NCBI RefSeq assembly: GCF_020740535.1
Contig: NZ_CP082362.1
Span: 3,904,501-3,968,500 of the forward strand
Source: Streptomyces profundus
Lineage (GTDB): Bacteria; Actinomycetota; Actinomycetes; Streptomycetales; Streptomycetaceae
Direction: 5' to 3'
Length of the DNA stretch: 64,000 bases
Positions 1-7,030 of this stretch are shown here, one piece after another. The first letter of the stretch is position 1. Each line of letters begins with the position of its first letter. The translations under genes were made by a program, and so were the position numbers. Under the pieces are notes generated by a model. That model saw only the letters and a program-made list of their open reading frames with translations, searched no databases and was not told the origin of the DNA.

Positions 1-213
1 TGGGGCCTGAACGCCGCCACCGGCGAGTACGTCGACCTGCTGGCCGCGGGCATCCCGGACCCGACCAAGGTCACGCGCTCGGCGCTGCAGAACGCCGCCT
101 CCATCGCGGCGCTCTTCCTGACCACCGAGGCCGTCATCGCCGACAAGCCGGAGAAGGCTTCCGCCGGCGCCGACCCGGCCGCCGGTGGCATGGGCGGCGG
201 CATGGACTTCTGA
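1..213 (+). CDS. groEL: 60 kDa chaperonin GroEL, C-terminal fragment
   Basis: Seen: the first 70 codons read in frame from base 1 and end at TGA 211-213. They encode the conserved C-terminal part of the equatorial domain ([21 protein letters not shown], then the ALQNAASIA helix) and finish in a Gly-Met tail (GGMGGGMDF). Known: this methionine/glycine tail is typical of the folding-active, non-histidine-rich GroEL of actinobacteria, an ATP-driven tetradecameric chaperonin of the cytoplasm. The N-terminal part lies outside the window, so it cannot be said whether a groES precedes it. A strong hairpin follows the stop codon. Confidence 0.97.
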   Translation, partial: WGLNAATGEYVDLLAAGIPDPTKVTRSALQNAASIAALFLTTEAVIADKPEKASAGADPAAGGMGGGMDF

Positions 214-240
214 GTCCTGCCACTTCCTCACCGCGTCAAC

Positions 241-281
241 GCGAGGGCGGTGCCCCCCGAGCCGGGGGGCGCCGCCCTCGC
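241..281 (+). terminator. Strong intrinsic terminator after groEL
   Basis: An 18-bp near-perfect stem (241-258 pairs with 264-281, one T-G wobble) closes a 5-base loop 28 bases past the groEL stop. There is no T-run, as usual for streptomycete terminators. It separates groEL from the beta-lactamase gene. Confidence 0.85.
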
Positions 282-307
282 GGCGTGCCGGACCTGGAGG
301 GTTTCCC

Positions 308-1249
308 ATGAGACAGCTGCCGTGTGCCGCCCGGATGGCCGGGCTGCTGGTGCTGGTCGCGCTGCCCGCCTGCGGCGGCGGGGCCGCCGAGGGGGAGCCG
401 TCGCGGCCGAGCGCGCCGACGGCGTCCGAAGCCGTCGTTGACGAGGCGTCGCTCGCCGACGCGTTCGACGAGCTGTCCGACGCGTTCGACGCGCGGCTCG
501 GCGTGTACGCGCTGGACACCGGCACCGGCCGGGAGGTCGCCCATCGCGCGGACGAACGGTTCGCCTACGCGTCCACCTTCAAGGCCCTGGCCGTGGGCGC
601 GGTGCTCAGGGAGCACGGTCTCGACGGGATCGACGAGGTGATCGACTACACCTCGGACGATCTGGTGGCCCATGCGCCGGTGACCGAGAACTTCGTCAAC
701 GAAGGGATGACGTTGCGTCAACTCTGCGCGGCCACCCTCTGGTACAGCGACAACACCGCCGCCAATCTGCTCCTCGACACGCTGGGCGGGCCCGAGGGGC
801 TTGAGGCCGTGTTGGCGGAGCTGGGGGACGACGTCATCGAGATGGACCGGTGGGAGACGGAGCTGAACGAGGGGGCGCCGGGCGACGTCAGGGACACCAG
901 CACCCCCCGCGCGATGGCCGAGAGCCTGCGGACGTTCCTGCTCGGTGAGGCGCTGGGCCCGGGCGAACGCGAACTGCTCCGGATGTGGATGCTGACCAAC
1001 ACCACCGGCCAGCCCCTGATCCGCGCCGGCCTCCCGGACGGCTGGGCCGTCGCCGACAAGAGCGGCAGCGCGGGCTACGGGGGCCGCAACAACATCGCGG
1101 TCGTCTGGCCGGACGACGGTGGCGAGCCGATCGTCATGGCCGTCATGTCCACCCGGGACGAGGAGGGCGCCGAGGCCGACGACGCCCTGATCGCCGAGGC
1201 CGCGACGCTCACCACGAACGCCCTCGGCCGCACGGCCCCAGCCGACTGA
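308..1249 (+). CDS. Class A-type serine beta-lactamase, lipoprotein
   Basis: A 313-residue protein. The ATG at 308 was chosen because GGAGG lies about 8 bases upstream and a lipoprotein signal follows directly (hydrophobic residues 11-20, lipobox LPAC with Cys22). The class A landmarks are present in order: STFK (Ser89, Lys92) as the active-site SxxK, SDN at 147-149, a WExELN-type omega-loop motif with the general-base Glu near 183, and a KSG triad near 251. Known: such enzymes hydrolyse beta-lactams outside the membrane. It is monocistronic, between the groEL terminator and a convergent gene. Whether it is an efficient drug-resistance enzyme or a cell-wall-related hydrolase cannot be told from sequence. 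Confidence 0.92.
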   Translation: MRQLPCAARMAGLLVLVALPACGGGAAEGEPSRPSAPTASEAVVDEASLADAFDELSDAFDARLGVYALDTGTGREVAHRADERFAYASTFKALAVGAVLREHGLDGIDEVIDYTSDDLVAHAPVTENFVNEGMTLRQLCAATLWYSDNTAANLLLDTLGGPEGLEAVLAELGDDVIEMDRWETELNEGAPGDVRDTSTPRAMAESLRTFLLGEALGPGERELLRMWMLTNTTGQPLIRAGLPDGWAVADKSGSAGYGGRNNIAVVWPDDGGEPIVMAVMSTRDEEGAEADDALIAEAATLTTNALGRTAPAD

Positions 1250-1275
1250 CGCACCCCCCGGCAGCCCGGCGCGGG

Positions 1276-1986
1276 TTAGCAGGCCTGCTGGGGGCCGGTG
1301 TTCTGGGTGCCGGTCCGGCCGATGACGGTGAGGTCGGTCAGCTGGGTGTTGGCCGAGCGGCCGATGTAGCAGGAGTAGCGGGTCCGGTTGATGACCTCCA
1401 AATGGATATGCGCGCCGGTGTCCCCGTTGACCTGGTAGCACGATGAGTAGCGGAACCGCCCGGTCTCGCCGAGCTTGGTCCAGGGACCGACCGTGGCGCC
1501 GACGGTGATCCCGGCCGGCTTGTTGTCGACATGCATCACATCGGCGCGCGCGATCACCTCGCCGGTGTTGGCGTTCGTGGCCTCCAGGCCGATCCGGTAG
1601 CCGCCGTCGGCGAGGTTCCCCGTGGCGCATCCGGCCGCGACGGTCACGACGCGGACGGCGACCGGCTGGCCGGTGGAGGTCGTGGTGCCGAACGGGGAGA
1701 CGACGGTGCCGCCCGGGTTGCGGTAGATGTCGACCGACCAGTCGTTCAGATAGCCCCAGTTGGAGAAGACCCGGTGGTGCGAGGAGGGCGGCGTCTGCCC
1801 GAACCGGTCCCAGGTGGAGGCCCCCTGGATGGGCGGGTACACGCTGACGGTGCCGCTGGCGAGCGGCTGAACGGCCGTTTCCGCCGCTGCGGCGGGCCGC
1901 GCCTGGCTGGTGGGCGCGACCAGGAAGGCCAGAACGGTCGCCAGCATGATGCCGAGCGATATGCGGGCAAGGGAGGAGAGTCTCAC
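1276..1986 (-). CDS. Secreted M23 peptidase-like protein, degenerate metal site
   Basis: A 236-residue exported protein. The GTG at 1986 is preferred over the ATG at 2022 because GGAG sits about 7 bases upstream and the signal peptide then begins normally (MRLSSLARIS, hydrophobic core, Ala-rich cleavage region near 28-36). The mature part has the LytM/M23 layout: WSVDIY followed by GGTVVSPFG, and a C-terminal AHIHLEV with His193 and His195. Known: active M23 enzymes use H-x3-D and HxH to hold zinc. Here the Asp of the first motif is kept (Asp86) but the expected His is replaced (around Trp83), so the protein may be a non-catalytic wall-binding or modulatory relative. Eight-cysteine-like spacing in the C-terminal half suggests disulphides. 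Confidence 0.7.
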   Translation of the reverse strand: MRLSSLARISLGIMLATVLAFLVAPTSQARPAAAAETAVQPLASGTVSVYPPIQGASTWDRFGQTPPSSHHRVFSNWGYLNDWSVDIYRNPGGTVVSPFGTTTSTGQPVAVRVVTVAAGCATGNLADGGYRIGLEATNANTGEVIARADVMHVDNKPAGITVGATVGPWTKLGETGRFRYSSCYQVNGDTGAHIHLEVINRTRYSCYIGRSANTQLTDLTVIGRTGTQNTGPQQAC

Positions 1987-2086
1987 GATGTCTCCGGAGG
2001 CGGTGTGAGGGGAGGGGGACATGACGGCCCCGGCAGTGCGCGTGATACGCGCGTAGAACGGTCAACGCCGGTTCCGCCGCGCCGAT

Positions 2087-2290
2087 TCAAGCACCACCCC
2101 ACCCCCACCGCCAGGGGGCGACGCGGCCCTTCCCGGCCGGGGCGCTCAACTGAAGGCGGCGTCCGGCCGGGAGGGTCCACCCGCCCCGCCCCTGGCGCCG
2201 CACCATCAGCACCTGGCCGCTCCGGGGGACCAGCGCCAGGACAGCGAACGTTATCGGCAGCGGTGAACTGACGATGGTGGTGTGGGGCAT
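2087..2290 (-). pseudogene. Truncated Nudix hydrolase N-terminus
   Basis: A 67-codon reading frame starts at ATG 2290 and opens like a Nudix protein: LPITFAVLALV, then VLMVRRQGRGGWTLPAG, which is the first Nudix strand and the lead-in to the catalytic box. After that the frame degenerates into proline/arginine-rich residues and stops; no GX5EX7REUXEEXGU box follows on any frame. It is best read as a remnant of a second Nudix gene at the end of the small-gene cluster. A short real protein cannot be fully excluded. Confidence 0.5.
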
Positions 2291-2310
2291 GAACTCCGTG
2301 TCCCAGGTTG

Positions 2311-2718
2311 TCAGTTGAGGGCCAGGAGATAGCCGGTGAGCGCGGTGAGCAGGCACATCAACCCGACAAACGAGGGCCCGAACGCCTTGTCGAAGAAGGC
2401 CGCGATCGGGTGCGGTGCGGGCGTGCCGTCCGCGTTCTCGTCGTCGCCCTCGTCGTCGCGTGGGTGAACCCGCCAGTGCTTCTCGGCGCGGACGAGGAAC
2501 AGATCGTGATCCGGGTCCTGTTGGGTGTGAAAGATGCACCACACGGCGACCGGCTGCGCGTCGTTGTCGGCGAGCGTCGAACGGTCGCCGCAGGTCATGC
2601 ACTCCGCGCCGTAGATCGCCTGCGGCGCGCCGGCCCCCCGTTCCTCGCTCAGGACCCAGTCCGCGCTCCGGATGAGCGGCGACCTCGCCGGCGGGTGCAC
2701 CCACTCGTTCACTGCCAC
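2311..2718 (-). CDS. DUF7848-like protein with C-terminal membrane helix
   Basis: A 135-residue protein of unknown function. Residues about 15-85 resemble the small streptomycete DUF7848-type fold: an AECMTCG cysteine pair, then a central His (FHTQQDPDH) and a W-R-V strand. The C-terminus adds a membrane helix (about 112-132, FVGLMCLLTALTGYLLAL). The GTG at 2718 is used; the in-frame GTG at 2712 would make a 4-base GTGA overlap with the upstream stop, like the previous junction, and is a serious alternative. It is the third gene of a coupled run (2945-3118, 2709-2948, 2311-2718). Family assignment is from memory of sequence pattern only. Confidence 0.65.
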   Translation of the reverse strand: MAVNEWVHPPARSPLIRSADWVLSEERGAGAPQAIYGAECMTCGDRSTLADNDAQPVAVWCIFHTQQDPDHDLFLVRAEKHWRVHPRDDEGDDENADGTPAPHPIAAFFDKAFGPSFVGLMCLLTALTGYLLALN

Positions 2719-2948
2719 TCACCCGGCTCGAACTGGTAGGGCCGGGTGATGTGTTCGCGGTAGGTGAGATGGTCCGGGTGGTGCTTGACGTGTTCGACCG
2801 CCCACTCGCTGCCCTCCTCCGCGTCCTCCCCCTTCGTCCCGAAGAAGCCGCAGCTCAGGCACTCCATGACGAACAACGTCCGTTCGGCGTCCGCCCGTTC
2901 GTCGGGCTTCAGCGTGTACTGCCGGAACCGGTAGCTCCTGCGCGTCAC
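2709..2948 (-). CDS. Small DUF7848-like protein
   Basis: A 79-residue protein starting at GTG 2948, which overlaps the upstream TGA by four bases (GTGA) and so implies translational coupling. The sequence shows a YRFRQYTL strand, a MECLSCG cysteine pair, and an EHVKHHPDH histidine cluster, the same plan as the next gene but without the membrane helix. Cys/His placement could hold a metal, which is inference. No function is known to me. Confidence 0.7.
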   Translation of the reverse strand: MTRRSYRFRQYTLKPDERADAERTLFVMECLSCGFFGTKGEDAEEGSEWAVEHVKHHPDHLTYREHITRPYQFEPGEWQ

Positions 2949-3118
2949 CACAACTGGCCACCCTTCATCCGGAAGTCGCGTTCGCTCCGCGCGTTCACCT
3001 CGCGCAGCCGCCGGAGCAACGCCGCGCGTCCGTCGTCCTGTCCGTCCTCGTCCGGCTCCGCCGGTCCGGCCTCCGGCTCCGGGGCCTCGGTCTCGTCCTC
3101 TTCCTGCGATCCGGTCAT
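2945..3118 (-). CDS. Small acidic protein, 57 residues
   Basis: ATG 3118 to TGA 2945 gives a 57-residue protein: an acidic first half (MTGSQEEDETEAPEPEAGPA) and a basic, likely helical second half (RAALLRRLREVNARSERDFR). It lies between the Nudix gene (17 bases away) and the GTG-coupled DUF7848-like gene, with codon third positions strongly G/C. I do not recognise the family. Acidic-then-helical build and coupling suggest a partner of the following proteins, which is inference. Confidence 0.65.
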   Translation of the reverse strand: MTGSQEEDETEAPEPEAGPAEPDEDGQDDGRAALLRRLREVNARSERDFRMKGGQLW

Positions 3119-3135
3119 CGCTGATCACCGCCCGC

Positions 3136-3582
3136 TCAGTCCGCGTTCGGCTGCTCGCCGTTGACCAGCACCGGAACGCGCTCCCCGCGTGCCAGGGCGA
3201 GCAGCGCGTGCTGCACGGCCGGTCGTGATTCCAGCAGCTCGCTCATCGGCTGCCACCGGGCGGACACGTGGAGCGCGTCGGCCTCGGTGGGCACGGTTCC
3301 CGTCTGTCCGCCGTCGAGCAGGTACTCCACGCCGGTCAACTCGCCGTCGGTGTCGGTCTCCAGGCTCACGGAGAGGGCGTAGTCGAACGGCTGGAAGTAG
3401 CCCGTCTGCTCGACGGCGAACCGCTGGGCGGTTCGCACCGGGCACTCCCCGGCCGGCACGGTGCCTCCCGGCAGGGTCCAGGCGTCATCATCCGTGCTCT
3501 CGTCTCGCACCATCAGGACGTGGTTGTCGTAGGTGGTGGCCAGCAGGGAGACCCGCAGGGTCAGATTCGAAGAAGTGGGCAT
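3136..3582 (-). CDS. Nudix-fold protein with altered catalytic box
   Basis: A 148-residue protein with GGAG about 9 bases before ATG 3582. The N-terminus is a typical Nudix strand (LRVSLLATTY then VLMVRDE) leading to WTLPGGTVPAGE. The box reads G-x5-E, seven residues, then RFAVEQTGY where REUXEEXGU is expected: the Arg and one Glu remain, but two Glu positions are Phe and Gln. Known: those glutamates bind Mg2+ for nucleoside-diphosphate cleavage. So hydrolysis may be weak or lost, and a ligand-binding role is possible. First gene of the small-protein cluster reading down to 2311. Confidence 0.75.
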   Translation of the reverse strand: MPTSSNLTLRVSLLATTYDNHVLMVRDESTDDDAWTLPGGTVPAGECPVRTAQRFAVEQTGYFQPFDYALSVSLETDTDGELTGVEYLLDGGQTGTVPTEADALHVSARWQPMSELLESRPAVQHALLALARGERVPVLVNGEQPNAD

Positions 3583-3887
3583 AGCGCAACTCCGTGCAGG
3601 GAGAGGGATGTTGGGGGCGCGCCCGCAGGACGCGCCGCAGGTGCCGAACGGCACGACAACGGCTCCCCCCGGGGCCAGGACTGGGCAGACTCGGCCCCGG
3701 GGACAGACGACTCCGCGTAGTGCGCCATGCGCACCGCGTCGTGCAATCAGCATGGAGGTTCAGAGGCGGGCATGGCAAGAGCGGGATGTGGGAATCTCAA
3801 CTCGCTTCACCCTTGAGGGTGAAGAGGCTTGAAAGTCGGTGGCGGGCCTGCGTCAGAATGTGCCGAGGGAACCGCGAAGGAGGGGCC
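3583..3887. promoter_or_regulatory. Divergent intergenic region with perfect palindrome at 3806-3823
   Basis: This 305-base stretch separates the Nudix cluster from the XRE gene. TTCACCCTTGAGGGTGAA at 3806-3823 is an 18-base perfect palindrome (8-base arms) about 65 bases before the XRE start, a likely operator for the adjacent regulator (inference). No gene is supported elsewhere in the stretch. Confidence 0.55.
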
Positions 3888-4760
3888 ATGGCGAGACGAC
3901 CGGTGACCGTGCGTCGGTACCTGCTGGGGATGGAGTTGAGGCGGCTGCGTACGGCGGCGGGGGTGAAGCAGGAGGCCGCAGCCGTGCATATCGACATGGA
4001 CGACTCGAAGATGAGCCGCATCGAGAACGGCAGCAGCCCCATCAGCCGCCCCGAACTCTTCGAGCTGCTGAGGCTGTATGGCGTCGAGGAGGGCGAGGGC
4101 AGCCACTTCGAGGTCCTTGACCAGCTCAACCGTGAGGCCAGGAAGCGGGGTTGGTGGCACCACGAGCGCGGCGGGATCCCGCCGACGGTTCACCAGCTCA
4201 TCGACCTGGAGTCCTCTGCCGCCAGCATGGTGCAGTTCTCACCGTTGCTTGTGCCGGGACTGCTTCAGACGGAGGCCTACGCTCGGGCGCTGATCAGCAG
4301 CTTCCCGGTCCACATGGCGGGCGGCGTCGACACGGGTGTCGGCATCCGGATGAAGCGCCAGGAGGTTCTGGCGGCGCCCAATCCTCCGCACTTCATCTGC
4401 CTGTTGGACGAAGCGGCCCTCCACCGGCAGATCGGCGGCCCGAAGGTGCATGCCGAGCAGCTGTACAAGCTGGTGGACGTTGCCAATCCGCCCACGCTGA
4501 CCATCCAGATCGTCCCCTATGAGCGTGGTGTCCACGCGGGTCTTGATGGCGGCTTCACGCTGTTCTCCTACCCGAACCCGATCAGCATGGAGTTCGCCTT
4601 CATCGAGTATGCGGACGGCCGAGTCTTCATCGAGGAGGAAGAGCAGGTGCGGGCCTTCCGCCGCACCACTGATCACCTCAGGGCGCAGGCTCTATCGTCG
4701 GACGAGTCGATGAGGTTGATCTCCAGCATCGCCGGAGATCTGGAGAGGCAAATGAGGTAG
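3888..4760 (+). CDS. XRE-family regulator with DUF5753 sensor region
   Basis: A 290-residue protein with AGGAGG 5 bases before ATG 3888. Residues about 10-70 form a Cro/C1-type helix-turn-helix (RLRTAAGVKQEAAA, then SKMSRIENG). The rest is the DUF5753 region found in WhiJ/BldB-associated streptomycete regulators: EARKRGWWH, LVPGLLQTEAYARA, then LLDEAALHRQIG and the IQIVPY strand. Known: such proteins are usually paired with a small DUF397 protein that antagonises or tunes them in developmental or antibiotic control. Here a DUF397 gene follows three bases after the stop, so the two are cotranscribed. Confidence 0.93.
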   Translation: MARRPVTVRRYLLGMELRRLRTAAGVKQEAAAVHIDMDDSKMSRIENGSSPISRPELFELLRLYGVEEGEGSHFEVLDQLNREARKRGWWHHERGGIPPTVHQLIDLESSAASMVQFSPLLVPGLLQTEAYARALISSFPVHMAGGVDTGVGIRMKRQEVLAAPNPPHFICLLDEAALHRQIGGPKVHAEQLYKLVDVANPPTLTIQIVPYERGVHAGLDGGFTLFSYPNPISMEFAFIEYADGRVFIEEEEQVRAFRRTTDHLRAQALSSDESMRLISSIAGDLERQMR

Positions 4761-4763
4761 AGG

Positions 4764-4964
4764 ATGCGTTCTGACCTGCCCGAGCGTGGTTGGTGGAAGT
4801 CCAGCTACAGCGGCGGGAACACCGGCGATTGTGTGGAGGTGCAGCTGACCCATGACGGCCTGTTGGCGGTCGGCGACAGCAAGGATCGCGGGTTGGGTGC
4901 GTTCACCTTCGCCCCTGCGGCCTGGTCCTCGTTCCTCGACACGATCGTGGCCGACGCCGACTGA
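4764..4964 (+). CDS. DUF397 protein, first copy
   Basis: A 66-residue protein whose start is 3 bases after the XRE stop, with GAGGTAGAGG immediately upstream. It carries the DUF397 signature: WWKSSYSGG, DCVEV, AVGDSKD and a final AAWSSFL. Known: DUF397 proteins work with XRE/DUF5753 partners. It is about 96% identical at DNA level to the copy at 5048 over roughly 185 bases. Confidence 0.93.
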   Translation: MRSDLPERGWWKSSYSGGNTGDCVEVQLTHDGLLAVGDSKDRGLGAFTFAPAAWSSFLDTIVADAD

Positions 4965-4977
4965 CCAACGCCGTCCG

Positions 4978-5009
4978 ATGCGGCTGCCCAGCCTCCTGGG
5001 CAGCCGCAT
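4978..5009 (+). terminator. Hairpin between the two DUF397 copies
   Basis: A perfect 13-bp stem (4978-4990 with 4997-5009) and 6-base loop, 14 bases past the first DUF397 stop. It should end or attenuate the XRE-DUF397 transcript before the second copy. Confidence 0.8.
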
Positions 5010-5047
5010 TCGCAGGAGTCCTCTGACGAGAGAAGCGAGGTGCGCGG

Positions 5048-5248
5048 ATGCGTTTTGACCTGCCCGAGCGTGGTTGGTGGAAGTCCAGCTACAGCGGCGG
5101 GAACACCGGCGATTGTGTGGAGGTGCAGCTGACCCATGACGGTCTGTTGGCGGTTGGCGACAGCAAGGATCGCGGCCTGGGTGCGTTCACCTTCGCGCCT
5201 GCGGCCTGGGCCTCGTTCGTCGGCTTGGTTACGGCCGACCGCCCCTGA
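5048..5248 (+). CDS. DUF397 protein, second copy (tandem duplicate)
   Basis: A 66-residue protein nearly identical to the one at 4764: residues 1-54 differ only at Ser3/Phe3 and one Ser/Ala, while the last dozen residues diverge. GAGG sits about 10 bases upstream of ATG. The copies are separated by a terminator, so this one may be read from its own promoter or only by read-through. No second XRE gene accompanies it, which marks a recent local duplication of the small gene alone. Confidence 0.9.
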   Translation: MRFDLPERGWWKSSYSGGNTGDCVEVQLTHDGLLAVGDSKDRGLGAFTFAPAAWASFVGLVTADRP

Positions 5249-5344
5249 CCGCCGCGCGGCGCGGGGTGCTGCCGGCAGTCGTAGCCGGTGGCAGATGGGT
5301 GAGTTTCGGTCGAACTCGCCCCTCCTCGCGCCGAACCGGCGAGG

Positions 5345-6049
5345 ATGGCGCGGGTGACCACCACCTCCGCCACTCTCGATCTCTGGTATCACTACGGTCG
5401 CAGGCGGGCCGCCGTCGAGCGCGGTATGCCGGAGGACTTCCGTTGGGCCTGGGGGCAGGATGCTGGGCCTGGGGCGGAGGTGTTGGGCGATCTGACCGGC
5501 TTGTGTGTCGCCGACCTGGGTGCCGGGGCGGGGCGTCATGCCGCGTACCTGGCCGTCCGGCACCGAGTGGGGAGGGTCGACGCGGTTGACGCCTCGGCCG
5601 CGCAGCATGCGATGGCGAGCGATCTCTTCGCTGACCGCGTGCCGTGTCTGCGGCTGGTTCGCGCGGACGTGGTGGCCCATCTGCGCGCGGTGCCCGCGTC
5701 GTACGACGTGTTGTTCAGCGTTTTCGGGGCCCTGGACTTCACTGATCCGCGTGACCTGCTGCCTTTGGCGGCGGCTGCCTTGCGGCCCGGGGGGCGGCTG
5801 GTGTTCTCCACCCTCGCGCACTATCCGAGCGGTGAGCCGGCCGAGGCCGACGTCACGCATGCGGACGTTGCGGCCAGGGGGCCGAACGGCGAGCCCGCCA
5901 CGATGCGCCGGTGGGTGCTGAGGGAACACGTGTGGGTCGGGCTTCTCACCGAGGCAGGATTCGCCGACATCGACATCGAGTTGCTGCCCGCATCGGCCGA
6001 CGACGCCCAGGGTGTTGACACGCTTCTGCTGCGGGCCCGTGCGGGTTAG
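5345..6049 (+). CDS. Class I SAM-dependent methyltransferase
   Basis: A 234-residue protein with the Rossmann methyltransferase motifs: motif I VADLGAGAGRHA near 55-66, an acidic motif II (VDAVDAS), LVRADVVAHL, and the motif IV/post-I region YDVLFSVFGALDF. The Pro-Gly-Gly turn (ALRPGGRLVFST) follows. No substrate can be inferred. The GTG at 5354 has the better spaced GAGG and may be the true start. It is convergent with the phosphotransferase remnant; the two stop codons overlap in TTAG (6046-6049). Confidence 0.85.
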   Translation: MARVTTTSATLDLWYHYGRRRAAVERGMPEDFRWAWGQDAGPGAEVLGDLTGLCVADLGAGAGRHAAYLAVRHRVGRVDAVDASAAQHAMASDLFADRVPCLRLVRADVVAHLRAVPASYDVLFSVFGALDFTDPRDLLPLAAAALRPGGRLVFSTLAHYPSGEPAEADVTHADVAARGPNGEPATMRRWVLREHVWVGLLTEAGFADIDIELLPASADDAQGVDTLLLRARAG

Positions 6050-7019
6050 CCGGTCAGGTCGGCCAGGGGGGTCAGGGGCGCGTTGAGTCGGGGGGTCACC
6101 GTGTCCTGGGTCCAGGCGAGTTGGCGTGGGGTGTAGCCGCGGGGGGCGCCCTCGGTGAGCATGATCAGGTAGAGGTAGGTCTGGTAGAGGGCGAGGCGGG
6201 CGCGGGCGGCGTCGTCCGTGGGGAACGTTACGCCTGCGGCCGTATAGCCGGCGAGGAGGTCGGGGTCGCCGAGGGGGTCGGCCAGCAGGTTGAGGGAGAC
6301 CAGCTCGGCCAGCGGGTCGCCCCAGAACGTCCTCCCCCGGACTCCTTCCGGGAGGTGCCCCCATCGCCGTCGATCAGGGCGCTGATCTCGCCGTTGTGCA
6401 GCAGCACATTGCCCTGCCATAGGTCGAAGTGGACCAGGGCCGGCGTGGTGACCATCTCCAGCGCGGGGGCGGCGGCCTCCGTCAACGCGTGGACGCGGTC
6501 CAGCGGCAGGGGGAGGGGCGCGCGGTAGCGTTCCGCGTCGTGGAGGAGTGCGGCGAGCATCGCCGTGAACGCCTCGCGCCAGCTGTCGGCCATCGGGATC
6601 GCGCCGCCGGGGTAGCCGAAACGGGTGCCGGTGATTTGGTGCAACCGGGCGACACAGGAGCCCAGTTGGTGGCGCAGCCGGGCGGTGGCGGGGGCGTCGA
6701 GGTCGGTGGCCGCCTCGTTCCAAGGGCGGCCGGGGCGCTCGGTCATCAGCATTCCGGAGGGGTCCGCCTCGTCGAAGAAGACCACCTCGGGCACGGGCGC
6801 GGCGTGGTACTCCCTGGCTATGCGGTAGAACTCGGCCTCGCCGCGCAGCAGCCCCCGTTCGTAGGTCATGGCGGGGCTTTCGGCGGGCGGGGGGAGCTTG
6901 GCGATCAGCACGCTTCCGTCGGCGAGGGTGAGGCGCCAGAGCGCGTTGTATGTCCCGCCGCCCAGCGGGTGCGCCTCCCGGACGGTGGCGGGCAGGCCGG
7001 CGTGGTCGAAAGGGCTCGT
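6046..7019 (-). pseudogene. APH/fructosamine-kinase-family phosphotransferase, frameshifted
   Basis: Two reading frames together make one complete kinase-like protein. The N-terminal frame has the P-loop-like LGGGTYNALWRL, Lys in LIAKLPPP, YERGLL and the catalytic HFDLWQGNVLLHN, up to ALIDGDG. The C-terminal frame resumes with TFWGDPLAELVSLNLL and runs to the stop at 6046. Between them lies a 31-base palindromic repeat (6333-6363) that replaces about two bases, a net +29 shift. In addition the conserved N-terminus has no ATG/GTG/TTG in frame; an ACG at 7017-7019 stands where a start would be expected. It follows murQ directly. Either it is dead or it needs frameshifting to be made. Confidence 0.8.
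6333..6363 (-). repeat. Short GC-rich palindromic repeat inside a coding region
   Basis: A 31-base element flanked by coding sequence on both sides. Read on the minus strand it begins TGGGGGCACCTCCC and ends CCGGGGGA, with CCTCCCGGA and TCCGGG-GG-AGG able to pair around an AGGAG loop. It resembles a dispersed hairpin element that recurs in streptomycete genomes (recalled, not searched). No second copy is seen in this window. Confidence 0.7.
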
Positions 7020-7030
7020 GGCCCCGCACT

